The notes below the pieces were generated by a model that made no database searches, was not told where the DNA came from, and saw only the letters and a program-made list of their open reading frames with translations. Position numbers and translations under genes: made by a program. Shown here piece by piece: positions 45,282 to 53,330 of a stretch of DNA of 64,000 bases; the stretch's first letter is position 1, and each line of letters opens with the position of its first letter. Location: assembly GCA_022402525.1 (NCBI GenBank), contig JAKRSB010000133.1, positions 1-64,000 of the forward strand. The letters run 5' to 3'. Source of the stretch: Thermosynechococcaceae cyanobacterium MS004 (GTDB taxonomy: Bacteria; Cyanobacteriota; Cyanobacteriia; Thermosynechococcales; Thermosynechococcaceae).

Positions 45282-46514
45282 TTATTCCCGTGGCCGAAAG
45301 AGGCCGATCGCCGCTGTATAGCCATGCAAAAACGTTGCGCCCCCAATGGGGCCAATTTCGCCCTGACAGAAAAAGCCGCCGATTGGCGCATTGGGGAAAT
45401 AATGTCGCAAAAGCCGGGTATCAAAGTTCGGCTGACCGTAAAACTGCTCCCCGCGACCGAGGCAGTCAAACAGCAGCACTCCCGCAGGCAAGCATGGCTG
45501 TGTTTCTTGGTACTGCTGCAAAAGCTCCTCTAAATCTTCAGCAGACGTTTCCGCATCATGGATATGAAACTGCACCCGCTGCCCAGGCCGCACCCGATCA
45601 CCCACTGCGATCGCCCCAATGCGCGGGTCTACCCCAATCAAATTGCGAATCAAAAAGTCTCCTGCCTGGAGCTGCACCTTAAACGCATCGCGCACAATCC
45701 CAATGGAGAGCGCATTCTGAGCCATTGTCCGGTCATCATCATCCATATGATCTAGGGTGCGGTGCAACGCTTCAAGGGCAGTTTGCACCTTGGTATCAAC
45801 CGCAGCGCGATCGCCACTTCCGGGCTGCGCCTCTACCTGAAGCAGCACATTGCGATCAGCCTCCGCCACCCGCAGCAAAGGCCCTACCGGTCGGCAACCC
45901 TGGGCCACGATCGCTTCCACCACAATATTGCCGCTGAGTGCAACCCCAAAAATCCCTTCCGCGTAAAGCTTCCCCTGATAAAATAGCCCGCTATTGCTCG
46001 TGGAAGCACCGAGGGTTAGCCCGCCAATTTTGATCGCCTGTGGGTAGGCATAGTCTAGACCCTGGAGCAAATCGTTAATGCGGGCGCTCATGGCATCGCC
46101 CAGCAGGATAAAGTGTGGCTCATCTGCTGGCGCAACACCCATCAGGTCTACCCAGAGATCGGGCGCGCTGTCCAGGTCAGGGAGCTGATTTGGCAAAATA
46201 TAAAATGGTTGAATCCGCACTTCCGGCAGGGCCGCTAGGGTTAACGAGAGGGCAGCCTCATCCTCTATTTCCTGGGGAATGTTTTGGTCGTCTTGGCCAA
46301 TCACCCCGCTGCCGCCACAGCCCAGAATCGGAACCTCACCCAACTGGGATTGCAGCAGCGGCATCACCCGCGAAAATTCGCTGGCAAATGCATTAGAAAT
46401 AAACACGAAGGCTAAATCCGCAGGCTGTCCTAAAGCAGAAGTCGCCGCCGCAACAGCCTCACCAATAGCCGCTTCTAGGGAGGGACGAGTTGAAATTACG
46501 CTAGCCCACTTCAT
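45282..46514 (-). CDS. FIST domain sensory protein
   Basis: 410 residues made of a FIST_N domain (about 30-230: LAFVFISNAFASEF, ILGCGGSGVIG, FILLGDAMSARINDLLQGLDYAYPQAIKIGGLTLG) and a FIST_C domain (about 240-400: PLLRVAEADRNVLLQVE, FKVQLQAGDFLIRNLIGVDPRIGAIAVGDRV, LLFDCLGRGEQFYG, GFFCQGEIGPIGGATFLHGYTA). FIST proteins sense small ligands and are often paired with kinases; none is adjacent here. AAGGAGG lies 5 nt before the ATG, one of the best ribosome sites in the window. Confidence 0.9.
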   Translation of the reverse strand: MKWASVISTRPSLEAAIGEAVAAATSALGQPADLAFVFISNAFASEFSRVMPLLQSQLGEVPILGCGGSGVIGQDDQNIPQEIEDEAALSLTLAALPEVRIQPFYILPNQLPDLDSAPDLWVDLMGVAPADEPHFILLGDAMSARINDLLQGLDYAYPQAIKIGGLTLGASTSNSGLFYQGKLYAEGIFGVALSGNIVVEAIVAQGCRPVGPLLRVAEADRNVLLQVEAQPGSGDRAAVDTKVQTALEALHRTLDHMDDDDRTMAQNALSIGIVRDAFKVQLQAGDFLIRNLIGVDPRIGAIAVGDRVRPGQRVQFHIHDAETSAEDLEELLQQYQETQPCLPAGVLLFDCLGRGEQFYGQPNFDTRLLRHYFPNAPIGGFFCQGEIGPIGGATFLHGYTAAIGLFRPRE

Positions 46515-47114
46515 CTAGCCTCCTTCATACCAAAGCTCATGACTCTCTAAATCTCAGCGGATTTCATCTCAGCTTTATTTAACGCCCGAATGAATGCCCG
46601 AATTCACGACCGATTTAATGCTCTACTTAATGCCTTACTTAAACCCCCATTAATCTGTAACTACCCTTCAAAAAAGTCTTCTGCCCTCAATTCTAGGGTG
46701 AAATGCTGCGCTATCAACGTTAGATTGAGCATATGGCCCATATTTGCTCTGTTAACGCTTGCGATGGTTTTGAGGTGCAAAGTTGTCGCGTGCGCCAGCT
46801 TCCCCGTGGCTGAGGTTCATCATTGAAGTGCATCATTATTGAGATGCATCATTATCGAGGTGCATCATTCAGCCCCAATTTAACCCATTCATTGCCCAAC
46901 TGATTGAGCAATCCCGCCCGAAACCCTTTAGAGTAAAAGTGAGAGTATGGCGTTCTTGGATACCGTCTGGGCCTTCAACCTGAGCGATTAAGCTGGATGT
47001 TCAGTCCAGCAATCAAGTTAGACGGTTACATAGGACGGTTATATTAGACGGCTAAACCTAAGCTCTATTTTTTCCCTTGTCGTCTCGCCAATCCTTCAGG
47101 CATCTCCCTCTATC
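46515..47114. other. Divergent spacer with repeats
   Basis: About 600 bp between the FIST and sufU genes. A 16-bp repeat TGCATCATTATTGAGA/TGCATCATTATCGAGG (about 46829-46868) and a 13-bp repeat GACGGTTAC/ATAG types (about 47022-47055) are seen. No gene or RNA is evident; promoters for both flanks likely lie here. Confidence 0.55.
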
Positions 47115-47603
47115 ATGGCCTTAGAGAATCTTCGTACCCTTTATCAGCAAGTCATTCTGGAGCATTACAAAAAGCCCAGGCATCGCGGCAAGACTGATCC
47201 AGTGGATCGACATCAGCGAGGTCATAATCCTTCCTGCGGCGACACTATTGATCTGACCGTCAAGCTGAACGCTTCAGGAGATCGGATTGAGGACGTGAAG
47301 TTTGAAGGAGAGGGCTGCGCGATCGCTATGGCTTCTGCCGACCTGATGGCGGATGCGATGCGTGGGAAGTCGCTGACGGAAGCCCTGGAGATGGTGCAAA
47401 GCTTCCAGAACATGATGAAAGGGCAGGCGGAATTCCCGCGAGAGCTGCGGAAGCTCAACGTTATGCAGGGGGTGGCTCAGTTTCCAGTGCGGATTAAGTG
47501 CGCTACCCTCACTTGGCACACTCTGAAGGCAGCTATTGAGCAATCTTCAGAACCATCGGCTGGATTTATCTCCAATGAAGCGTCCCCTGAAGGAGTCTTA
47601 TAA
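47115..47603 (+). CDS. sufU: SufU-type iron-sulfur cluster assembly protein
   Basis: 162 residues in the IscU/SufU fold. The three Cys and Asp ligands are in NPSCGDTIDL, EGCAIAMASADLM and RIKCATLTWH, and the insertion between second and third Cys marks the SufU type, which binds zinc and takes sulfur from SufS rather than acting as the main scaffold. No other suf gene is adjacent. The stop abuts the ATG of ycf51 with no gap, so they are probably one transcript. Confidence 0.92.
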   Translation: MALENLRTLYQQVILEHYKKPRHRGKTDPVDRHQRGHNPSCGDTIDLTVKLNASGDRIEDVKFEGEGCAIAMASADLMADAMRGKSLTEALEMVQSFQNMMKGQAEFPRELRKLNVMQGVAQFPVRIKCATLTWHTLKAAIEQSSEPSAGFISNEASPEGVL

Positions 47604-48137
47604 ATGCCCTCCCCTGAGAATTTTTTAACCTACACCCAGTGGAGTGCTTGGGTAATGTTGGCTTCTGGTATTGCAGCAGGGCTAGCTTTTGTCTTTAAGT
47701 GGGACTTCCGGTTTCGCCTCGTGGGGGCAACCAGCTTTATGGGCGTGGTGACGGTGGGCCTATTTGCCCTCACCCTTGTGCCGCTGAGCCAGACTGTGGT
47801 TCCAGGTGCGGCCAAATACGCTTTGGTCTATGACACGGGCGCGGCCAATGTGGTCATTACGGTGCCGCCCACGGTGACGAAAGCAGCCCTAGAAGCCACG
47901 CTTCAGCAAGCTGCTAATAACCTCTTTTCTTCCGGCCGCTCCGGTCAGGGAAACACCCAGCTTTTAATTCGCGCGCGCACGGTGATTCATCCAGAACCAG
48001 GGGTGTCAGAGCCGCTCTATCTCGGCCAAATTCAGCGATCGCTCTCGCAACGAACGGATTCAGCAATGGTGATTACCCTCTTGGACAAAAATCTAGCGCG
48101 ACTTCCTCAGGTCGATGATGGGGCTAGTGCAGGTTAA
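47604..48137 (+). CDS. ycf51: Ycf51 family protein
   Basis: 177 residues: two helices (about 14-32, WVMLASGIAAGLAFVFKW, and 40-62, GATSFMGVVTVGLFALTLVPL) and a soluble C-terminal half (about 80-170, VVITVPPTVTKAALEATLQQAANNL...LLIRARTVIHP). Ycf51 is found in cyanobacteria and some algal plastids, with no assigned function. It begins directly after the sufU stop. Confidence 0.88.
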   Translation: MPSPENFLTYTQWSAWVMLASGIAAGLAFVFKWDFRFRLVGATSFMGVVTVGLFALTLVPLSQTVVPGAAKYALVYDTGAANVVITVPPTVTKAALEATLQQAANNLFSSGRSGQGNTQLLIRARTVIHPEPGVSEPLYLGQIQRSLSQRTDSAMVITLLDKNLARLPQVDDGASAG

Positions 48138-48192
48138 GCTAACCTTAGGTGCGCCCAATTGTTGATCTTCGGTAATGCTCTAGGGTTTTGAG

Positions 48193-49554
48193 ATGTCCAA
48201 CTCTCCCAGTCCTTTGTCCAGTTCTGTGTCCAGCTCGGTCTCTAACGCTGTCCCCCACTCTAGCTTCACTGCCTTGGTAATTGCCCCAGCGCAGGTGATG
48301 CGCGGTGCTGGATTGCTCCAAGAGGCGGGAGCGGTCATTGCTCGGTACGGTCAGCGACCGCTTCTGGTGGGGGGTAAGCGATCGCTAGAAATCGTGCAGC
48401 CTCGACTCGCGGCGACCTTTGAACAGCACAACATCACGAGTGCAGCAGCGCTGTACGGTAAAGCCTGTAGCGAGAAGAGCCTGACTCGTATGCGTCAGGC
48501 ACTGGATGACCATCAGGGAGACTTGGTGGTTGGGGTTGGGGGCGGTAAAGCCCTAGATGCCGCTAAACTTCTGGCACATCAGGCGGGACTTCCTGTCGTC
48601 ACCATTCCGACCTCCGCCGCCACCTGTGCTGCCTGGACAGCTTTGTCTAACGTGTACTCCGAAGTGGGAGCCTTTCAGTATGATGTGGGCTTGACTCAAT
48701 GCCCGAATCTGCTGCTGCTGGACTATGACGTTATTGCGACTGCCCCAGTCCGAACTCTCATTGCTGGCATTGGCGACGCCTTGGCCAAATGGTATGAAGC
48801 TTCGGTCAGCAGCGGCCACTCCCAACAAACTTTGGTCATTGCGGCGGTGCAGCAGGCACGGGTGCTGCGCGATATTCTGCTGCAAAAGTCAGAAGAGGCG
48901 ATCGCCCAGCCCGGTTCAGCGGAGTGGCGAGAGGTGGTAGACGCCACGGTACTGATGGCTGGCGTAATGGGCGGGCTAGGCGGTGCCCAATGCCGAACGG
49001 TGGCGGCTCATGCGGTTCATAATGGCCTGACCCATCTTGCCCAGACTCACAGCAGCCTCCACGGCGAGAAAGTAGCCTACGGTATTTTGGTACAGCTCCG
49101 CCTAGAAGAACTGATCCAGAATAGCCAGCTCGCGATCGCCAGCCGTCGTCAGCTCATGCAGTTTTATGAAAAAATTGGTCTTCCGCTCACCCTCAAGGAC
49201 TTGGGGCTAGGAGGCGTGACGGTAGAGGCGTTAGAGCAGGCAGCACAGGTAGCCTGCGCCCCTGCCTCCGATATTCATCGACTCCCCTTTGAGGTTAATC
49301 CAGCGCAGCTCATGGCGGCCATGGTGTCTACCACCGCTCCGACTGACCTCACGTTAAAAACCATGTCTTTTGAAAGCGTCAGTCCTGGGTTGCGAAATGA
49401 TGGGATAAGAAGTGATGGGATGAGAAGTGACGGACTGAGAAGTGACGGACTGAGACAAGACCCGGAATTGACCGCTGATTCTCTATCCCCAAACATATCC
49501 CAGAAAATATCCCAGAAGATATCCCAGAAGACGTCCTCGAAGGAACAGCCATGA
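48193..49554 (+). CDS. Iron-containing/glycerol dehydrogenase-like alcohol dehydrogenase
   Basis: 453 residues. The Fe-ADH fold shows VVGVGGGKALDAAK (cofactor), PTSAATCAAWTALSNVY, and metal ligands in IGDALAKWYEA (Asp) and two His (VAAHAVHNGL, SSLHGEKVAYG). Closest to glycerol dehydrogenase-type members; substrate not determined. N-terminal Ser repeats and a C-terminal tail of 5-residue repeats (RSDG types, 5 x 15 bp) plus ISQK repeats (3 x 12 bp) lie outside the fold. It overlaps the next gene by 4 nt (ATGA). Confidence 0.9.
   Translation: MSNSPSPLSSSVSSSVSNAVPHSSFTALVIAPAQVMRGAGLLQEAGAVIARYGQRPLLVGGKRSLEIVQPRLAATFEQHNITSAAALYGKACSEKSLTRMRQALDDHQGDLVVGVGGGKALDAAKLLAHQAGLPVVTIPTSAATCAAWTALSNVYSEVGAFQYDVGLTQCPNLLLLDYDVIATAPVRTLIAGIGDALAKWYEASVSSGHSQQTLVIAAVQQARVLRDILLQKSEEAIAQPGSAEWREVVDATVLMAGVMGGLGGAQCRTVAAHAVHNGLTHLAQTHSSLHGEKVAYGILVQLRLEELIQNSQLAIASRRQLMQFYEKIGLPLTLKDLGLGGVTVEALEQAAQVACAPASDIHRLPFEVNPAQLMAAMVSTTAPTDLTLKTMSFESVSPGLRNDGIRSDGMRSDGLRSDGLRQDPELTADSLSPNISQKISQKISQKTSSKEQP
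49386..49460 (+). repeat. 5 x 15 bp in-frame array at dehydrogenase C-terminus
   Basis: Units such as TGGGATAAGAAGTGA, TGGGATGAGAAGTGA and CGGACTGAGAAGTGA encode RNDGI, RSDGM, RSDGL repeats. They are followed at about 49496-49531 by 3 x 12 bp ATATCCCAGAAG units encoding ISQK. Confidence 0.93.
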
Positions 49555-50738
49555 CCCTAGACTGGATTCGCCCCGCAGATCGGGTCATTTCGCTGCCCTC
49601 CTACCCCTTTGCCCGCCTCGATGAGCTAAAGTCCCGCGCCCGTGAGCAGGGAATTGACCTCATTGATCTTGGTATGGGCAACCCCGATGGCTCAGCACCC
49701 CAAGCCGTTATCGACTCGGCGATCGCCGCCTTGCAGATCCCGACCAACCACGGCTATCCGCCCTTTGAAGGCACCGCCAGCTTCCGGCGCACCATCACGG
49801 ATTGGTACAACCGTCGCTACCAGGTGGAGCTAGACCCCGATGGCGAAGCCCTCCCCTTGCTCGGCTCTAAGGAAGGGCTAACCCACCTCGCTTTGGCCTA
49901 TATCAACCCTGGCGATGTGGTGCTGGTGCCAAATCCCGCCTATCCGCCCCACTTTCGCGGCCCTGCGATCGCTGGAGCCGATCTGCACCCCATGTTGCTC
50001 AAGCCCGAAAATGAATGGCTGATTGACCTTGGAGCCATTCCAGACGACGTGGCTCAGCGCGCCAAAATCTTATACTTCAACTACCCGTCCAACCCCACCG
50101 CCGCCGTTGCGCCCCGTGAGTTTTACGTAGACATCGTAAAGTTTGCGAAAAAACACGAAATCTTGCTCGTGCATGACCTGTGCTATGCAGAGCTTGCCTT
50201 TGACGGCTACCAGCCCGTTAGTTTACTAGAAATCCCTGGCGGAAAGGAAGTTGGGGTTGAGTTTCATACCATGTCCAAGACCTACAACATGGCTGGATGG
50301 CGGGTTGGGTTTGTGGTGGGCAATCGGCATATTATTCAGGGTCTACGCACGCTCAAAACCAACCTAGACTACGGCATTTTTTCAGTCCTCCAAACCGCTG
50401 CCGAAACCGCCCTCCAGCTTCCCGATAGCCATCTGCAAGAAGTCCAGACCCGATACCGCACCCGCCGTGATTTTTTAATCCAGGGATTAGAAGACCTAGG
50501 CTGGTCAATCCCCAAAACCAAGGCCACGATGTATCTTTGGGTTGCCTGCCCTGCGTCTATGTCCTCCGCAGACTTTGCCCTTAAGCTGATTCAGGAAACG
50601 GGGATTGTAGTCACCCCCGGTACGGCCTTCGGCTCTGGTGGAGAAGGCTTTATGCGCATTAGCCTCATTGCAGACTGCGATCGCCTTGGAGAAGCATTAG
50701 ACCGACTCAAGCAGGCCAATATTACGTTTGCAATGTAG
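49551..50738 (+). CDS. LL-diaminopimelate aminotransferase-like class I aminotransferase
   Basis: 395 residues, PLP-dependent. GNPDGSAPQAVI, YPPFEGTASFRRTI, SKEGLTHLALAYINPGD, NYPSNPTAAVA, HDLCYAELAFDGY and the PLP Lys in TMSKTYNMAGWRVGFVVGN are all present, as is the C-terminal Arg of GFMRISL. It is close to the LL-diaminopimelate aminotransferase group; an alanine/aspartate aminotransferase role is also possible, since a canonical dapL may exist elsewhere. Its start overlaps the dehydrogenase stop by 4 nt. Confidence 0.85.
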   Translation: MTLDWIRPADRVISLPSYPFARLDELKSRAREQGIDLIDLGMGNPDGSAPQAVIDSAIAALQIPTNHGYPPFEGTASFRRTITDWYNRRYQVELDPDGEALPLLGSKEGLTHLALAYINPGDVVLVPNPAYPPHFRGPAIAGADLHPMLLKPENEWLIDLGAIPDDVAQRAKILYFNYPSNPTAAVAPREFYVDIVKFAKKHEILLVHDLCYAELAFDGYQPVSLLEIPGGKEVGVEFHTMSKTYNMAGWRVGFVVGNRHIIQGLRTLKTNLDYGIFSVLQTAAETALQLPDSHLQEVQTRYRTRRDFLIQGLEDLGWSIPKTKATMYLWVACPASMSSADFALKLIQETGIVVTPGTAFGSGGEGFMRISLIADCDRLGEALDRLKQANITFAM

Positions 50739-50858
50739 GTTTGCAATGTAGCGCTTAGAAGCAGCTCCGAGGCATCAAAAAAACATCTGCTCATCCCAGT
50801 CTAATTGGGTTGCTGACCATTGCGACTCTTGAGTGCCTATGGTAGTCTAGGTTGCCGA

Positions 50859-50932
<74 letters not shown>

Positions 50933-51053
50933 GGTTGGGGAACCATACGCAGTAAGGCTTTTGGGAGTTCTAGACAACTTCTGAAGGTCTATTTTGCTGT
51001 CAATAAGGCAACGAGTCTAGGCCGTTAAGGGTTGTTTGGAGGATTAGCAGCAG

Positions 51054-51206
51054 ATGATCCGAGCGTCCAAACACATCCATAGCCTAAGCCCAAAGTCTAA
51101 GCAAGATTTCGTTTTGAGTCGCGTTGCCAGATACTTTGACGTTCCCCACAGCGCTTTTGGTCGGCTGTTCAAAAACTGGAGTATTGAGCAGAGAGGACAG
51201 TGCTAA
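51054..51206 (+). CDS. Small island frame, 50 residues, unknown
   Basis: The first frame inside the island. GGAGG lies about 11 nt before its ATG. The sequence includes VLSRVARYFDVPHSAFGRLF, weakly like a helix-turn-helix, and is basic. It ends TAATG, overlapping the next small frame by one base. May be a remnant of a longer mobile-element gene; no family recognised. Confidence 0.35.
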   Translation: MIRASKHIHSLSPKSKQDFVLSRVARYFDVPHSAFGRLFKNWSIEQRGQC

Positions 51207-51310
51207 TGGCAAACTTTAACCTGACCCACTTCTTCAAAATCATTGAGGGCAGCGGCGTATCAGAGGCGATCGCCCAATGTTCTCTGAATGGCTCAATTGA
51301 TGCCAGTTAA
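51206..51310 (+). CDS. Small island frame, 34 residues, unknown
   Basis: Begins at the TAATG overlap with the preceding frame (MANFNLTHFFKIIEGSG...). Ends inside the C-terminal end of the convergent 71-residue frame. Could be real by coupling or a decayed fragment; weak. Confidence 0.25.
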   Translation: MANFNLTHFFKIIEGSGVSEAIAQCSLNGSIDAS

Positions 51311-51508
51311 ACAAGGATTTGGCGTCAACACCAGCGCTTGGTAAGGCTTCAGGCTGTCTTTAGGAGCAACCGTGGCAATCAGAGAGTAGATGTGGCTTGC
51401 GGCCCCAGCATGGGGTGAATGCATGATGATCTGCTCTAAAGATGGGGCGATCGCCACGGGTGCAACCGAAGTAATGGAGCTTGTCCGAGCAATAGTTTGA
51501 GTCATCAT
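51293..51508 (-). CDS. Small island protein, 71 residues, unknown
   Basis: Starts MMTQTIARTSS with GAGG 7 nt upstream, a sound start. The middle is Ala/Val/Pro-rich (SVAPVAIAPSLEQIIMHSPHAGAASHIYSLIATVAP) and the end is LTPNPCLTGIN with one Cys. No membrane segment and no family I recognise. It is divergent from the small-gene operon beginning at 51731, sharing a 220-bp regulatory region. Confidence 0.5.
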   Translation of the reverse strand: MMTQTIARTSSITSVAPVAIAPSLEQIIMHSPHAGAASHIYSLIATVAPKDSLKPYQALVLTPNPCLTGIN

Positions 51509-51590
51509 TGATAAGCCTCGCTTGGGGCTAGACAGCGCTTGAACTTGTCAGGGTTTGGGGCGCTGTCTTTTTGTTTGACTAAATTTAATA

Positions 51591-51702
51591 TGCCTGTTAT
51601 CAAGCTTAATATCAATAATCTAGTGATTAAACTTATCGCAGTTAACTGGCTTAATCTATAGATAGACCTTATGCCTGTTAACAATTGTTTTTTGCCTGTA
51701 AA
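51591..51702. promoter_or_regulatory. TGCCTGT repeats and palindrome upstream of island operon
   Basis: Three copies of TGCCTGT(T/A)A at 51591, 51672 and 51693 (the last two 21 bp apart, two helical turns) plus the palindrome AACAATTGTT at 51680-51689 lie between divergent island genes. A candidate operator for the small basic protein encoded just downstream. Confidence 0.4.
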
Positions 51703-51730
51703 CTTAGAGGTGCTGAGTTAATGCCAATGA

Positions 51731-51955
51731 ATGCCCAAAGGGAACCCTAATCCTGTTATTCCACCGGAGTTTAAGGAAAGGCAGTTTAAACGCAGCGATG
51801 GTACGACTGAGCCACTAGCCGAAAAAATCTTAGCCGTGAGGGTTTCTGCTGAAGTCGATAAGGTTGTGAGATCGCTTCCCAAAAAAGCAGCATGGCTCCG
51901 GCGCGTCATCACCGAAGCTGCACAGCGTGAGCTGATGCAGGATGGTGAGACATGA
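51731..51955 (+). CDS. Small basic island protein, ribbon-helix-helix-like
   Basis: 74 residues starting MPKGNPNPVIPPEFKERQF, a common opening of small cyanobacterial proteins. The later part (ILAVRVSAEVDKVVRSLPKKAAWLRRVITEAAQREL) has a strand followed by two helices, the ribbon-helix-helix pattern of antitoxins and small regulators. First gene of a tightly packed operon; its TGA overlaps the next ATG by 4 nt. Confidence 0.75.
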   Translation: MPKGNPNPVIPPEFKERQFKRSDGTTEPLAEKILAVRVSAEVDKVVRSLPKKAAWLRRVITEAAQRELMQDGET

Positions 51956-52242
51956 CTGAACGATGGACAGATGAAACCCTAGATCGGTTTGCCTCAACGG
52001 TGGCCACATTTGTCGCTGCCAGCAATGAACGCATGACCCGCATTGAACAAGATGGAGAGCGTTCAAAACGTGAAAGTGATGAACGGTTAACCCGTATTGA
52101 GCAATTGGTTGAGTCAAATAACCACTTTCTAGAAGCCTTTGGGCAGGATGTGAAACAGCTCACTCAAAAAATAGACAGGTTAGCTGACACAACGGATCAA
52201 GTCGTTCGACAGATGGCAGCACCCACATCCAGCGCAAACTAA
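51952..52242 (+). CDS. Coiled-coil island protein
   Basis: 96 residues, almost entirely helical with heptads (MTRIEQDGERSKRESDERLTRIEQLVESN...QDVKQLTQKIDRLADTTDQVVRQM). It contains two imperfect copies of RxTRIEQ. Similar short coiled-coil proteins often accompany DUF29 genes in cyanobacteria. ATGA overlap with the upstream gene implies coupled translation. Function unknown. Confidence 0.7.
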   Translation: MTERWTDETLDRFASTVATFVAASNERMTRIEQDGERSKRESDERLTRIEQLVESNNHFLEAFGQDVKQLTQKIDRLADTTDQVVRQMAAPTSSAN

Positions 52243-52248
52243 GAAAGG

Positions 52249-52323
52249 ATGGATGTGACCACGCGACTGTCTGCTCTCAATCGAAAAGTGGACGCGATCG
52301 CCACTCATTTGGGGGTGAACTGA
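52249..52323 (+). CDS. 24-residue island frame
   Basis: ATG 52249 lies 6 nt after the preceding stop; encodes MDVTTRLSALNRKVDAIATHL and ends TGA inside TGATG. It reads like the end of another coiled-coil protein and may be a remnant of one. Confidence 0.35.
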   Translation: MDVTTRLSALNRKVDAIATHLGVN

Positions 52324-52339
52324 TGAAGGATGGTGAAGG

Positions 52340-52774
52340 ATGACCCAAGTTACAAAGACCTTATATGAAGCCGATTTTGTGCAATGGTCGGATCGCACTG
52401 CTCAGCTACTGCGAGAACATCGGTTTGCAGATCTAGACCTAGACCACTTAATTGAAGAGATCGAAGACTTGGGGAATCGCCACAGAGATGCACTAGAAAG
52501 CCAATTAACAAGGCTATTGATGCATCTCCTGAAGTACGAATTTCAGCCTGAACATCGTTCGAGTAGCTGGCTAGCTTCTATCAAGGAGTCTCGCAAGCAG
52601 ATTAAACGCCTGTGCCGTAGATACCCCAGTCTCAAGCCCTACCTTGAACAATGCTGGGAAGGTTGCTATGTGGACGCGATTGAAGATGCTAGCGATGAAA
52701 CTGGACTTCCCCAAGACCAATTTCCAGCAAAATGCCCTTATACGGTCGCAGAGGTCTTAGATGAAGGATGGTGA
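52340..52774 (+). CDS. DUF29 family protein
   Basis: 144 residues with the DUF29 pattern: YEADFVQWSDRTAQLLREHRFADLDLDHLIEEIEDLGNRHRDALESQLTRLLMHLLKYE... , W-containing SSSWLASIKESRKQI, and CPYTVAEVLDEGW. DUF29 proteins are abundant in cyanobacteria, often in multi-copy and near mobile DNA; the function is unknown. It is the only clearly named family on the island. Two GGTGAAGGATG-like repeats precede the start. Confidence 0.85.
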   Translation: MTQVTKTLYEADFVQWSDRTAQLLREHRFADLDLDHLIEEIEDLGNRHRDALESQLTRLLMHLLKYEFQPEHRSSSWLASIKESRKQIKRLCRRYPSLKPYLEQCWEGCYVDAIEDASDETGLPQDQFPAKCPYTVAEVLDEGW

Positions 52775-52777
52775 ATC

Positions 52778-53011
52778 ATGACCACCACTGCCTAGCCCGA
52801 TAGATTAGACCGGATTGAGGCGCTTGTAGAGAGTAACGCCCGTGCCATTGCTGAACTATCTCAGAACCAGTTAAGGATGATGCAGGAATTCTCAGACTAT
52901 CGAAGGGACATGCTAGAAACCCGTGCCGATATCCAAGAAATGCAGGCTGAAGTTAGAGGGCTGCAAACCGAAAACCGTCGCATCCTGGATCGGGTGTTTG
53001 GGGAACAGTGA
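52778..53011 (+). pseudogene. Coiled-coil protein gene broken by an early stop
   Basis: ATG 52778 follows the DUF29 stop by 3 nt. Codon 6 is TAG (52793), after which the frame continues cleanly for 71 codons as a coiled-coil: DRLDRIEALVESNARAIAEL ... LDRVFGEQ, then stop at 53009. A single C-to-T change (CAG to TAG) would explain it. No in-frame ATG or GTG directly restores the start. Either a pseudogene or read by an unusual mechanism. Confidence 0.7.
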
Positions 53012-53092
53012 ACCTACCCCGAAATCTACCCCGCTCATTTATTGACAATGCTCAAAAGCTTTTCTGTGTAAAGCCTCTAGCCTTTAGTGCTT

Positions 53093-53141
53093 CTTCCTTC
53101 ACACGGAAGGGGTCACGTGTTCGAGTCACGTATCGCCCATT
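53093..53141 (+). repeat. Putative att site, distal copy (49 bp tRNA-Val 3' part)
   Basis: Exact copy of 50884-50932, 2,209 bp away in the same orientation. It lacks the acceptor 5' strand and D-arm, so it is not a tRNA gene. It closes the island. Confidence 0.85.
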
Positions 53142-53330
53142 TTCTTACACTCAAGCCTATTGAGGAATTGTCTTGTAGGATTTCAGGTCTTCTCTGATTA
53201 TTTTGGGTTTATTGTGCCTAAGCGGAACTGCTTCCGTAGCATGGGACGTATGAGATAAAAATCTTAATACATAAGGCTTGATATATAAGGCTTAAAATTC
53301 GGAGTTAATCCTGCTAGACAGCTATTGCCC

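Larger units (their letters stand above)
50933..53092. mobile_element. Small tRNA-Val island without integrase
   Basis: DNA bounded by the two 49-bp copies. It carries small frames, a ribbon-helix-helix-like protein, coiled-coil proteins, DUF29 and one broken gene. No integrase, transposase or replication gene is recognisable, so it would need a recombinase from elsewhere or is a shrunken remnant. A simple partial tRNA duplication is the alternative. Confidence 0.6.

Noticed and set aside
45131-45682. 183-codon plus-strand frame across the 5 x 15 bp array
   Set aside because: It is antisense to the well-supported FIST gene beyond 45282; the open stretch is a by-product of a stop-free repeat.
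46590-46826. 78-codon frame before sufU
   Set aside because: Composition looks non-coding and it contains only repeat-like openings; no support.
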